A stretch of 64,000 nt of DNA from Acanthosoma haemorrhoidale (lineage: Eukaryota > Arthropoda > Insecta > Hemiptera > Acanthosomatidae): the NCBI GenBank assembly GCA_930367205.1, contig OV884012.1, positions 52,225,239-52,289,238 on the forward strand, in the 5' to 3' direction. How positions within the stretch are numbered: the stretch's first letter is position 1; each line of letters starts with the position of its first letter. The notes beneath the pieces were generated by a model. The model worked only from the letters and a program-made list of their open reading frames with translations. It was not told where the DNA came from and searched no databases. Positions 46,425-57,485 of the stretch are shown in pieces. The translations under genes were made by a program, and so were the position numbers.

Positions 46425-48977
46425 GATCATAAAACCAGTCGGATTGCGCACCAGCAGTAGTAAGTGTCAAATGGCAATTATACGGTAGATGAGCTCAACT
46501 CAAAACCTAAATTGCTCTTCTCGAATACATGTAAAATAGTGACTCGATCACAGTGAAGATTGGGTGTCTGTATTTTAGGTGGAAAGAAGCTCTGATTCAC
46601 ATTTGCTCGAATGCTAATCTTGTTTTGAAAAAAAAAAACGGCCTTCACCCCAAACAGACAAATATACTGTTTGATAGGCTGTCAACTTAACTTCTCATGA
46701 ACCTTTTCCTGCGTACTGGTAACCTATTTAACAATGCATGCATCCACTAGAGTCATTGCTAACCATCTTGAGAACTGTACGTGACTGTTGGGAGTTAGCT
46801 GGGTGTTCGGGCTTCTTTATTTAAACGAAACGGGTTACTCAATACTAACCACATTAAGCGGCAAAGTATGATGGAGGCGAACAAAAGGTATCTGAAAGTG
46901 GCACAGTATGTATAATTATAGCGTCAGAATCACCTGCTCTAGGACGTTCTCGTTGCCAGGACATCCTGTAATGCGCTACTGATAAAAGTGTGAAAAAGAA
47001 CTGCGGGAATTTCACGCTTGATGGACTGTTTTAATGGCTCACTTCCATTCAGCGTGAAAACCCATCTTGGGAAGCAATTTTTGGTCACACCAGAGGTCGT
47101 TATCGATCTTAAACATTCAAACAATTTATTTGAAATTTGATTTAACATTACACATATAAACAATTTTATTGAAACTATAAATCTGGCAGGACGAACTGTA
47201 CATTGAAGTATTAACGACCCTCAACTTTCCGTTGCCTTCGCGAACTAGTGTGATAGCGATGTGGTGAAGGATTGTTGATTCTAGTCACCACTATTCGAAA
47301 CCAATAAACGAATTTTACCAACAAGTGGTGAGATTTTCAGATTTGCACCTTATGAACAATCTATATATGGGGTAAAATTTATCAATATTTATTCAATTAA
47401 CAAATGTACAACCTAAATATTTATAAATGAAGGATTAGTTCTGATGGGTCAATTGATATTGTATATTATTATGTATACCAATTATATAAATCATTTGATT
47501 GGCATTCCAAATAGGAAAAGTTCCCCTTTCATACTAAAGATATGTTGAAATATCACTAATGGTCAGTACGTATTGGTTAATGATAATAAATTGATTAAAT
47601 AAGTTTTGTCTTAGTTCGAACGATTTCGACGGATCAAACTCTCATCTTATGATGACTTGCTTTTCATTAAAGGGTTCGAGCTGATGACTACTAAAGTGAC
47701 ACTTAATTGAATTAAAAAAATGTTTTTAATTAAGCTTGTCTTAATGAATCTGTTAAATCCAGTTTTCATCATGGAGAGCTCTGTAGTACTAAGAGAGCTA
47801 CATAAATTCCTTTAAAACCTTTCTATACTAAATCTAAAAATCAGTAGCCTCACAATTTGGTTTTATTCTTTAGATGATTTTGTTTACAAAATTATTTTTT
47901 AAAAAAAAATTTACATATGAACGGAGAAAGTAAATAAACTACGTCTTTTGGACAATAATCATTTTATGAAAAAAAAACCCCATCTTGGTTGTTGAAAATC
48001 GTTTTTTGAACTAACAAGAAAAAATTGTGAATAGCTAAAATATTGACATAAAAAACTTATTGAAAATGGTTGGAGTGATTATAAATAAGCACTTACTAGA
48101 ATTCGCTCTTAAAAACTTTAAATTTTAGTTTTTGGAATATCTTTTCCTTTCCTTTGAAAATTATTTTCGCATTAATTTTTTACCCGTGTCTTTAACCAAT
48201 GAAAATAATTAGAGCTTTAAATCTTAAATACAATCTCGCCCGGGAGAAATATTGTAATATATCGACACGGGCCGGGCTGGTTTTCCGTTTAACTTTTTTC
48301 TCACATTTTCATTTGTTTTGTTTTAACCAAAAACTATTCAACCTTTTGCGAGGTTTGGTGGATTTCACCTTAAAATTTGATACAGACTGCATCATTACGA
48401 TAACGGCCAGTATTGAAGAACGGCCAGTATTGACCGACAAGCAAATCAGCTGGCCAGTAAAGAAAGAACCAGACTAAAATTAGTGGTTTATAGTGAGTGA
48501 TATGGTGGAGTTATTTTGAAATTTCTGTTCTTAAAAAACAGAGTCTCGGGGTCTAATCAAAGATATTAGCGTTCTGATTAATAATTTGTACTACGTGTTG
48601 TAAGTTTAATGGGCTATAATAACTTATGTCTTTACAACTCACATCGAACTGACATTGGTTTTCTAATATGATGTTGTATGTGTAACTATACACATAGAAA
48701 TAATATATAACATAATAAGATTAAGAAAAATAAGGTGACTATATATGTATCGGTAAATGTAAAGTATCTTTGTCGGCGGCTGTCAAAAAGTGTTTGACAG
48801 ACGAGTTATAAACACCCAATGTAAAAGATTGAAATGAGGTCAAAGCCAGGTGGCTCGGAGAACAGCTTGGCACTAACCCTTCATCAAAGAAAACTCCGAG
48901 TCAAGCCTCTAGTAGAAACATTAGTGAAGGAGCGTGGAAATGACCCTTGCAGTTTCATGAACTCGTTAGGTTAAAAG
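46425..48977. other. Intergenic DNA, nothing assigned
   Basis: Frames at minus 46939-47163 and plus 48199-48477 lack recognisable domains. A small perfect inverted pair ('ctgtcaaa' / 'tttgacag', 48780-48801) lies in a GC-richer patch. No gene can be supported. Confidence 0.35.
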
Positions 48978-48982
48978 AGATT

Positions 48983-50057
48983 TGTAGCGACCCCTAACTA
49001 CATAAGATAAATCACCGTATACTCTATTGTATATATATTGTAAATTAATTTAAACAAATGTAAATAACATAAATAACTCATTGTAAATGTTGTAAACAAT
49101 AAAGAAGTCGCAGCTGCAAGTCAATTAAGTTAAGAGCTGGGAACCCGCTACCCACATCAGGTAGTAAAACGACCCTACCAGGCCAGGCCTACGGCTGCCT
49201 AGCACAAAGCCCCACTATACTGGGGTCTCATTGGATACAATAACGAGGCAGATGATTGGGCCTAACAAGCCACCACTAACTATAAATAGGGGCAGATCTC
49301 GGGCTGTAATTCATTCACCCGACGAAGCTACTGATGACTGGCGGCTGCGGCGATGTTCAAGAATTTGGCCTTCTCATTTATAAAAACCTCTGCATCGCTC
49401 TCTCCTCACCTCGCTACGTTTTAGTCCGGCGTTGTCAGACCCCACACCTTCCTAGTGGGAATCTCTGCCTTCGTCTCGCTAAATCTAGCACCTCCTTGGG
49501 AGAGACCTCTCCCTAGTGGACAACGGTTGTCGTGGCCCTGCAAGCTTACCAAGCAGTGTTCCCCACGGCGATTCAGTCTGCCTCTCTCCGGTTCACACTC
49601 ACCTTTGGGATCCGGACGGATTTCGCCTACCCTCAGATACCGAGTGTGAATTCGTGGTCATTCCAAGACCACACAAACTACCTACACTACCTACCCTATA
49701 CCTCTTCTCCTGAACAAAGTGCATTTTCGGGGCACATACCTATATAAAATGGAGTCAGATAGTAAGACCGTCATGAAACGATTGTCCAGGTCATAAACTT
49801 AATGAACCCTCACTTCTTCACCAGGGCTAGGGTAACTAGGCACCCCCCTCGTGACGGCCCGACAAGATGTAAATAAAAACCCAGCTCCCTTAGGCGAAAT
49901 CAAACAAGTTGCAGGGCGAGAGCACTCAATTTTAAAAAGTAGCAGGAAACGCGGCAAGAGGTCACTTTTTGAGGAGTGGCAGGACTGGAAGGAAATAAAG
50001 AAGAGCTGAGGACAGCATGGCCTAAGCCTTGCATGAATAAAGGCACCGATGTAATGT
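48983..50057 (+). mobile_element. Probable solo LTR of a Ty3/gypsy-like element (~1075 bp)
   Basis: The segment opens TGTAGCGACC and is bounded by a possible 5-bp duplication AGATT (48978-48982 and 50058-50062). It contains a TATA/initiator promoter (separate entry), two AATAAA signals near the right end (49994-49999 and 50036-50041) and no long conserved frame, the layout of U3-R-U5. Its middle is repeated, diverged, at 29.64-30.11 kb. A caveat is that the right end does not finish in the usual CA, so this boundary is tentative. The overlapping 60-71-codon frames at 49334-49747 are not taken as genes. Confidence 0.45.
49281..49316 (+). promoter_or_regulatory. LTR core promoter
   Basis: TATAAATA at 49281-49288 is followed by the initiator TCATTC at 49311-49316. 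The predicted start A at 49313 is 32 bases from the TATA start, which matches arthropod core promoter spacing. Confidence 0.6.
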
Positions 50058-50062
50058 AGATT

Positions 50063-52740
50063 AATATTTAATTTCTAAGTAATCTAATCATCCATAATTT
50101 GAATACATTTTATTTGTATCTAGTTTAATATTTTCAGTCATATGAATAAAAACAATATCTTATTGTAAATTCTATTTGACTTTCTGAATTAATTCTATTG
50201 ATCACTACGATATTTAACTTTATTAGATTATAATTTAGATTATTTTTAGAATAGAGATAATAATTAATCGGGACAGGATTAAGTCGAATCAATATTAAGC
50301 AATTTTAGTTTTATTATAACTTTACGCTAATGCTGTACGCTCGGAGTTTGACTGAGTAATAAAATCTAGTAGTTTGAATAATTAAATGGCATCTCAAAAC
50401 AATTCAGGTTAATTAAATAAAATATTTATAGAGACGTGGTTCTACGGATAAGGTAGGGGAAAAAATATATGTATCGATCGATAGTTAGATACATTTTATA
50501 TATTTTCATACGTAATATATATTTAGAGAAATCATGTATATATTGGTATTTTTATATGCAACCAAAATGCGAGAACAACCAAAACCTAGCCTATTATAGA
50601 TGGGACCACCTACGAGAGAGCCACTATGTACCAGCCGATCTAGCACAGCGTCTGGGAAAACTCTTTTTCTCTTTATTTTATGATGCTGCGAGCCCTCCCT
50701 CATTATACATTAAGGACCGGCCTTGATTTGGCGGGGATCAGTTTTAGCCGGTGAAATTGGTCCAATTTGCCGTGATTGTATACGCGTAGTGGAAATTCCC
50801 TTGCATTACCTGGCCATTTTTTTTTTTTTATTCGTCTTGTACATTGGATGAGGTCGGGAGATTGCGTGGTCATCCTGACCAAGGGCGTACTATTATAGCA
50901 TGATCGCTGGTTCAACATTGTTGCTGCTCAGTCTTATCATCGATGCTACTTGCAAAGATTCCAAAGCTACTTCTACACAACTAGCACTTCTGGGCACAAT
51001 AGAGCTTATGTTATTACATTTTTTTTTTCTTTTCCTTCTTAGCCCCTTAAATTCACGGATAATTACATACAATTATACTTCCTCAGGTGAATCTATTTAC
51101 AATTTATTTTTGTATTTCCTGTAGCGTCGCTTTGATGTTATTAATTTTTTTTCCTTAGCTCTCTAATTATAAGATTAAGGATGAGGGAAAAATAAAGGAA
51201 TATTTGGGTTGAGTGGATCCTTGTACTAGGAGTACCTGCTTGAAGGTGGTGTGAGGGAATTAAGGAGTGTGGGAAGCCTCGGTAGAGGTTGATAGTTGCG
51301 GTACAGTGGTGAGAGTCCACTGGTGGGTTATTACATCAAAAAATATATTTTGTTTTAAAGACATGAGTGTATTCCAAAAAATTGGGCATGTATATATATT
51401 CATGAATAGTACATTTAATTAATGGACTTGGCCTGTCTAATTAGATTTCCCATATGTCATAATTTGATAATTAAATTATTAATTAAAACTTTCATATACG
51501 TGAAATATAAAAACTAAAATAAATTTATAATTTTCAATTTACAAAATTAAATATGATGCATAAACTCTATCTGATGCTTCACACATGACACATTTTTTTT
51601 TTACATAACTTCAACTTGAAATTTGTTTTTCAACTGAAGTTTTTGTTATTTTTTTTTGTATATGCTTCCGAATATTATAGAATTTTTAATAATAGGAAGA
51701 AAAAATCAATAAACTAGAATAAATAAGAAAGAATATCTTTCCACGTAAGTTTCATTCAGATACAAATTCGTTAATCTTAGATGCGATGTCAGAATGAGCT
51801 TTAGTGTAATAAAGACATTCCCGAATAATAAGGCATTGTGTTGAAGGCTCTGGCTCTTTGTCATGTAGTGAGAATAGCTTTCTTCATATTTCAATCAGTT
51901 AGAGGGAACTTGTTCAGCAGTATGCAAACGCATGAATCGCTGCAGAGAGCAAATAACAAAAAAAAACAGGAATAATCGATTTCGTCTCGAGCTCACTCCT
52001 TTATGTACATAACTCCTGAAGGTTCATAAATATAAAATTTTCGAACGAGTCTGGGGAGCTAATTGACCGAACCACTGACTCTCAACCTTGTTCCCGTTTT
52101 CTCCCTTGACCTGGTCAATTATCGCTCCGCTCATTGGTACTTTTGTCAAAAGGAATCTAGGAACCAAGTCCAATAGTTCTAGAGTCATTTACATTTCAAT
52201 GATATATTATACAATGCCTGAGATTGTGCTGATTAGATGTTGGTTAAATACAAATACGAGAGGTATGAAAAATAGAAAATTAAACGTTAATACCATTTCT
52301 TTACTTTCAAGCGTTATCAAGTTTCAGTTCAGCTGTTCCTGAATATACAAATTTCTCGCCTTTCTAGTGTTTAAGAATAAGTTAAAGATTATTAAATTAG
52401 TTTTTATGCATTCATTTTATTTGAATAAAATTACAATTTACCCTGTTGGCTGAGAAGCAATCATCACGATCAATGATACCACTCACTCTTTATGATGGCC
52501 AATAATAGAAATTGTGTATTAGATTCCACTCCCAGCAGTTTTAAATGTTTTTTTCCGTCGTTGTTAATAATTGACATTTCTTTTTAAAATAAATTTTCAG
52601 TTACCATATAATTTAATGGTGTCAAATAAATTTGTTTAAAATACCTGCTAGTTTTTTCCCCACAACTAATTACATCAAGTCATAAGTGACTTCCGTTTTT
52701 TTATCAGACATTTATTTTGCTCTCATTAAATAACAAAATT
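50063..52740. other. AT-rich intergenic DNA
   Basis: No gene recognised. 50570-50930 is less AT-rich and may be old retroelement sequence. 51257-51327 is the partner of the dispersed repeat at 25.24 kb. Confidence 0.35.
51257..51327 (+). repeat. Dispersed repeat, partner of 25236-25318
   Basis: Shows the same ordered blocks ('aggagtgtggga', 'gcctc', 'ggtaca', 'gagagtcc') as the minus strand at 25236-25318. No coding content or family assignment. Confidence 0.45.
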
Positions 52741-52743
52741 ATA

Positions 52744-53395
52744 TTAATTTATTATGTATTCACCACGATTATCTATAACCTTCTCCCATCTTCCTGGCAG
52801 TTTATCAATTCCTTCCTTGTAAAATGTGGTTGGTTTGGACTGGAAGAAGTTTTTGACAGTCTGCCTGACTTGCTCTTCAGAATTGAAGGTTTTTCTATTC
52901 AAAAAGTTTTGTAAGGAACTGAAAAGGTGGTAGTCTGTCGGGGCATGATCCGGGGAGTAAGGTGGATGTGGTAAAACAGACCATCCAAGCTCAAGAATTT
53001 TTTTTGAGTCACCCTATCTGTGTCTGGTCGCGCATTGTTGTGTAAAAGAATGACGTCACTGGTCACTGAGATTGTGAGGTACCCACACTCCTAACTTGCT
53101 GCCTTTCCCTAATTTCTCCAGGTGGTGGTAATTAACAGTTGATTGTGATGTATTCAACCTTTCTGCTATACCTTTTGTTGATTGACGTGGATTTTGCTCC
53201 AATATTGCCTTTAAAAGGTGGTCATCAAAGTCGGAAGGACGTCCCGCCCTCGGTTCGTCTTTTAAGGTCGCACTTCCAGAACGGAATTTTATAAACCGAT
53301 TTCTAACTGCCCGATCCTATTAGTTATTAGTCCTTCACCATATACACTGCATATTTTTTCAGCTGCATATTTTTTTTAACCTCTGAAATGGAGAG
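52744..53395 (-). pseudogene. Second mariner transposase, internally deleted
   Basis: Minus-strand frames give an N-terminal part (ICSVYGEG, then DEPRAGRPSDFDDHLLKAIL and WVPHNLSDQ at about 53070-53340). They then jump to the C-terminal part (NNARPD, PHPPYSPDHAPTDYHLFSSL, WEKVIDNRGEYIIN) ending at TAA 52744-52746. The stretch between, normally about 100 residues with the first catalytic Asp, is missing, and at least two frameshifts separate the rest. The protein differs from that of the mariner at 1.5 kb, so it is a different lineage. I found no matching terminal repeats. It abuts the end of the LINE frame at 53403. Confidence 0.82.
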
Positions 53396-53402
53396 TCAAA
53401 AC

Positions 53403-55540
53403 TTACATATTCATCATGTAATGCTTTCGGAATTTAAGCAAGGCAATAGTGCTAGTTATAGTGTTAAACACCGGGTTTGTCAAATATTGTAATGAGTCGA
53501 AAAATTTGATATGTCTGATGAATTCATCCACCGTAGGCAGCTCAAATATATCATGCAGCTCACTGTTTCTTCGCTGCTCGAATGAAGTACCTCTGACCAC
53601 TTTCATCTGTATACCGTTTTGGAATTGTTGGAGTTTCTTAGCTGTCGTATACGTCAGATAACGAAATAGCGGTGCACCATACAGCAGAGTAGGCCTGAGT
53701 ATGCTCTTGTAAATCAGTAGCTTGAGACGTAGTGATAGATTGGGGGAAGTCAATAAGTGCGTAAGCCGGTAAGACTTCATGCGTGTATGCTTCAACTTCT
53801 TCGCAAAATGGTTACTAAAATGGAGGTGTCTGTCCATTTTAATTCCCATATATACTAGGTCGTTGGCTGGTGAATTTTCCTCCGTTCCTACTATGTAACT
53901 AGTAGGGAGCGGGCATTTTCCCTTTTGAAAAGAGAAAATTACACAGTCAGTCTTACCCGCGTTTACAGAGATATTGAGTCTCCCCAATCTCTCACTGATC
54001 TGGTTACAGGCTGCTTCAGCCTGTCTTAGAGCTACCTTGGCACTCATGCTGCTACTGTACACCGCTATGTCATCTGCGAAAGCAGTAACTGTGGTATTTT
54101 TGTACCGGGCTCCGACAATCTCAGACGTGTATAAGTTGAATAGTACAGGGGATAAGACGGCGCCTTGGGGTACTCCACAGGTCAGTGGCACAGCTTCGGA
54201 GAAGCTATCACCCACCCGCACCCGCTGCGATCTGTTTTTCAGGAAGCTAGCCAGAATTGAATACAGTTGTTCCGGGCATTCCCGGTCGCAGAGCATTTGA
54301 CACAGTGTCCCATGAGACACCGAGTCAAATGCTTGGGTGCAATCAATGGAAATCATTGCCGTGGCTATGTTTCTATTCATGTTATGGCTAACTTCTGACT
54401 GCACCTTCAGAAGGGGGTGCTCTGCGCTCATACTGGATTGGAATCCAGTCTGCTCTGGCGGAATGATATCATTTTCCGAGCAGTAATCTTTGAGATAATT
54501 CAAAAGAATTTTCTCAAAGATTTTCCCCATCTGTGGTAGCAGACTGATTTGGCGGTAGTCGGCTGGGTGATCTCCACTTTTGGCTGGCTTTAGTAATGAA
54601 AACAAAATGGCTTGTTTCCATGTGTCAGGAAAGTACCGCAATCTTATACAAGAGTTGTATAAGTTTGCTAGTTGTACTATCCCTCTCCTCGGCATTTGTT
54701 TGAGCAGCACTGTTTGTATCCCGTCGTGCCGTGGTGCTCGGTTTCCCCGACACTGGCGAAGAATCGCCTTGAGCTGCTTCGGTGATACAAACATGTGGTT
54801 CTGTTCAGCATCTACCGGAGGAGGTAGTTGTTAGTATCCCGTCCTAGCCGTAATATCCCTAGCGTAATGGGCGGCCAGTTTTGTTGCCTGTTGCTCAGCA
54901 GTCAGAACATTGTCGCCTTCGTGAAGACGGACAGTGGCTGTCTTGCCTTTTGTAGTCTTCAACAGCTTCCAAAACTTTCTGTGATCTCCGTGAGTGCTAC
55001 GAAGTCTCTCATGCCACTGCGCTGTTTTCCAGAGTTTCATCAAGCCCCGGATTTGCGTTGTGAGAGAATTCACAACGACCTTGGCTTGCTGATCTCTCGT
55101 CCTGTACCATCTATTCTTCCAATTATTGCGCAAGGCTATAATTTTAAGAATGTGGTCTGGAGGTGGTCGCAGAGACGGCGGCATAGGAGTGTACTTCGGG
55201 ATCACAGTGTTTGCTGCGTCTATGATCACATCAGTTATGAACGCTAGTTGAAGATCTACTTTTTCTTTCGTGCGGAGAATGGGTACCGTATGCAGGTTAT
55301 GGTAAATCTGCGACCGATACAGATCCCAGTCGGCACGACGATAGTCGTTTCTCGTGGGGCTTGGGTTCGCCACTTTACCATCCACTGCATACAGTACTGG
55401 CCTGTGGTCAGACGTAATAAAGTCAAGGGTGGTGCAACTAGTGATACGGTGGGGTTGTTTTGTCAGTAGTAAGTCAATCGTCGAGGTAGCTTGTGGGTTA
55501 CCTCTATGTCGAAAAGTAAAAGTCTGGGGGTGAACGACCG
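53403..55540 (-). pseudogene. 5'-truncated jockey-like LINE, ORF2 (EN end + RT)
   Basis: A non-LTR retrotransposon frame in one reading phase, broken by a single TAA near 54830. The upstream part (to about 55540) begins inside the endonuclease domain, with STIDLLLTK and the conserved ending TSDHRPVLY, followed by the linker to RT. The downstream part (53403-54794) holds the full RT: PISLLP-like block (YRQISLLPQMGKIFEKIL), SIDCTQAFDSVSHG, GVPQGAVLSPVLFNLYTSE, the catalytic AFADDIAVYSS near 54080, and ILRPTLLYGAPLF in the thumb. The catalytic half of the endonuclease and any ORF1 are missing, as expected for a 5'-truncated copy. It lies in the sense direction directly after gypsy gag sequence. 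A related fragment lies at 62.3 kb. Confidence 0.9.
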
Positions 55541-56360
55541 TGAATGTTTTTGACTGCTTCCTGACTAATGTCATTGTCATAGCGTTCGATTTCTTGGTCT
55601 TTGTCACGTATTTCATTGTCGGTGTATATTCTAGAGTAAAAGTCACATCGTTTTATTTGTAAGCGTTCTATATATTCGATTGGGGTTTCATTGTGTCGGG
55701 GTTTTGTTTTGGAGATTTCGCGAGCTAATTGGCAAATCGATCGATTGTCGTCTAAGAAATTCGATTAAGTCTATTACGGAGTTAAATTGTTTGTCGAATG
55801 TCGCGATTTTAGCGTTCCCTTCTAATTTGGTTTTTGCACACATAAGAATAAGTTCTTCGTTCCTTACTCGATTCGGGTTATCAGCTTGACAAAATCTAGA
55901 TAGTAAATAAGTTACATTATTTATGTATAATATTAAGTTTTCTGTCTTCCCATTGTAAACCGGAATGAATGTGCAATCGCTATTCTTTATTTTCTCGTGT
56001 TCCATTTCTACGTTTGAATTTATATTTCTGATAGAATTGAGTCTATTGACTAAATACATATATAAAAAATAAAAAATAAAATTTAGAAATAAAAATTTAG
56101 TACAATGTATTTTTCATACCCTGGTGTAGTGTTCGTTGTCTTAAGAGGTCCCTTCTAAGGCTTCTTATAGCTCTGCTGGTTGCTAATGCTTGTTGATCTG
56201 AGCGTAGGATATTTGCAAATATCGGCAGTTCCTCTTCTGAAGTCGGTTTGTTGAGCCTTTGCCCCACAGTGACGTCCTTCTTGTAGAGTGAAGACTGTTT
56301 TACTGGATCGTCTATGATCGAAATAAAAATCTCTGTTGTCTTAAATGCCCTCAGGTCCAT
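55541..56360 (-). pseudogene. Ty3/gypsy (errantivirus-like) gag remnant
   Basis: The minus strand opens with ATG at 56358-56360 and an 87-codon frame. A second frame (55688-56059) has the capsid-like segment FIPVYNGKTENLILYINNVTY... and KTKLEGNAKIATF, like gypsy-group Gag. A third phase continues it (DFYSRIYTDNEIRDKDQEIE) to about 55545. Frameshifts separate the three, so the gene is dead. Beyond that point the sequence becomes the LINE. Gypsy-group elements encode structural Gag, Pol and sometimes Env; only Gag is visible here. The start codon overlaps the primer binding site. Confidence 0.72.
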
Positions 56361-56372
56361 GTTCGGGCGCCA
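56355..56372 (-). other. Primer binding site, tRNA-Lys type
   Basis: On the minus strand TGGCGCCCGAACATGGAC differs at one position from the 18-base complement of the 3' end of tRNA-Lys used by many retroelements. It marks the border between the LTR (higher coordinates) and the internal region, and the gag ATG lies within its last bases. Confidence 0.75.
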
Positions 56373-56601
56373 ATCAAAGCAAGTGCAAAGCTATTGAACT
56401 TTTTAAAAATGACTTATTTAATTTACACTACAAAAAAGTTTTAAATAAAAGATTAAATGGTTTAAGCAGCTAAATGAACGTACATGAATGAATCACATAA
56501 GGGGATTGCTTATCTCTAGGCGACGAAGCTCATATATAGGATAGCAAAAGGACAGCGGTCAGCATTATGATAAGGAGCTGATAGAGAGCTGAGTCAGAAC
56601 T

Positions 56602-56604
<3 letters not shown>
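56373..56604 (-). repeat. LTR remnant next to the primer binding site
   Basis: Sequence directly upstream (minus sense) of the primer binding site must be the LTR's U5/R end. It contains a TATATA segment near 56533, and a T/A-rich stretch with AATAAG near 56415. It is cut off by the long (TA)n tract at 56606. No second LTR copy is present in the window to confirm the limits. Confidence 0.5.

Positions 56605-56605
<1 letters not shown>

Positions 56606-56662
<57 letters not shown>
56606..56662. repeat. (TA)n microsatellite, about 28 units
   Basis: An uninterrupted alternating T/A run of about 57 bases, the longest simple repeat in the window. It forms the right border of recognisable retroelement sequence. 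Confidence 0.97.
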
Positions 56663-56664
<2 letters not shown>

Positions 56665-56890
56665 CAAAAACATGCAGTATGTTTCATCAGTTCGATGTAT
56701 AATCAAAAAGAATTGAAACTCATGGTATATTTTGTTTTTACATATTTAATAAATACACTTAATATCATGATATTATGCATACATACAAATAATAAATTAA
56801 ATTTTAATAGAAAAAAATGAAAACAATCAAGTATTGAAAAAAAAAATACGATGCTTGGGTAGACGCGTGTAGATACTGGGATATGGACCA

Positions 56891-57039
56891 TTTCAGTAAT
56901 TATAACAGCTAGCAATAATAGAATGTGAGCGAGTAAACAAGCAGATAAGCTTTGTTAGAACGCTTTCGCTTGGGAATGAAAATTTTCTGGAGAGGAAGCT
57001 AATCAATCGATATATTATTCAAATTACATACACTGGAAC
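56891..57039 (+). repeat. Direct repeat, upstream copy (partner 57569-57728)
   Basis: Shares ordered blocks with 57569-57728: 'tttcagtaattataa', 'gaatgtgagc', 'tttgttagaacg', 'tttcgctt', 'ggagaggaag', 'cgatatattattcaaatta' and 'cactggaac'. The copies differ by indels. This copy is upstream of the OBP promoter, the other in OBP intron 1. Confidence 0.85.
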
Positions 57040-57403
57040 ATGTATAATATAATGTATGTTTAACACAGGTACGCAGTCTGACATACATTGTTGCACAGCA
57101 TACTAAATCATAAGTGGTGCGGATGTCTTTTTTTGGGCTTCTCTGAATCATTTTCTACAAACTGCCCACATCATAATTTCCGGACACACAAACGCATAAA
57201 TATAGAGACCATTCACTGGTATTAACAAAACGTTGAACAAGTACGCGTAGGTAACAAAACAAAAGGGTTGCGTAATAGTGAGCAATTAATATTTATATTA
57301 TACTTGTCGGAGTCCGATCAAGGTTGCCTAAGAAACATACAATGGAAGAGAGGACAGGGTTTGGCGGAAACGCGGTATCCGCACCTTTCGTGCCGGAAGT
57401 GAA

Positions 57404-57443
57404 TATATATAAAACGATATATCGATAATTGAGGTAGTCAGTT
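57404..57443 (+). promoter_or_regulatory. Core promoter of the odorant-binding protein gene
   Basis: A TATATATAAAA box (57404-57414) lies upstream of the initiator TCAGTT (57438-57443). The predicted start A at 57440 is 32 bases from the TATAAAA start, giving a 46-base 5' UTR before the ATG at 57486. TATA-type promoters suit a strongly expressed, tissue-restricted secreted protein. Confidence 0.7.
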
Positions 57444-57485
57444 GACGTATAGAGGTTAAGGTCCAGAGTGCGGAGTCGCACAACT

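Noticed and set aside
49334..49747. Four overlapping plus-strand frames
   Set aside because: They lie in a probable LTR R/U5 region and are not in a shared phase; the related copy at 29.8 kb does not conserve one frame.
53974..55247. Plus-strand frames of 84-139 codons
   Set aside because: Antisense to the LINE ORF2, which carries all the recognisable RT motifs.
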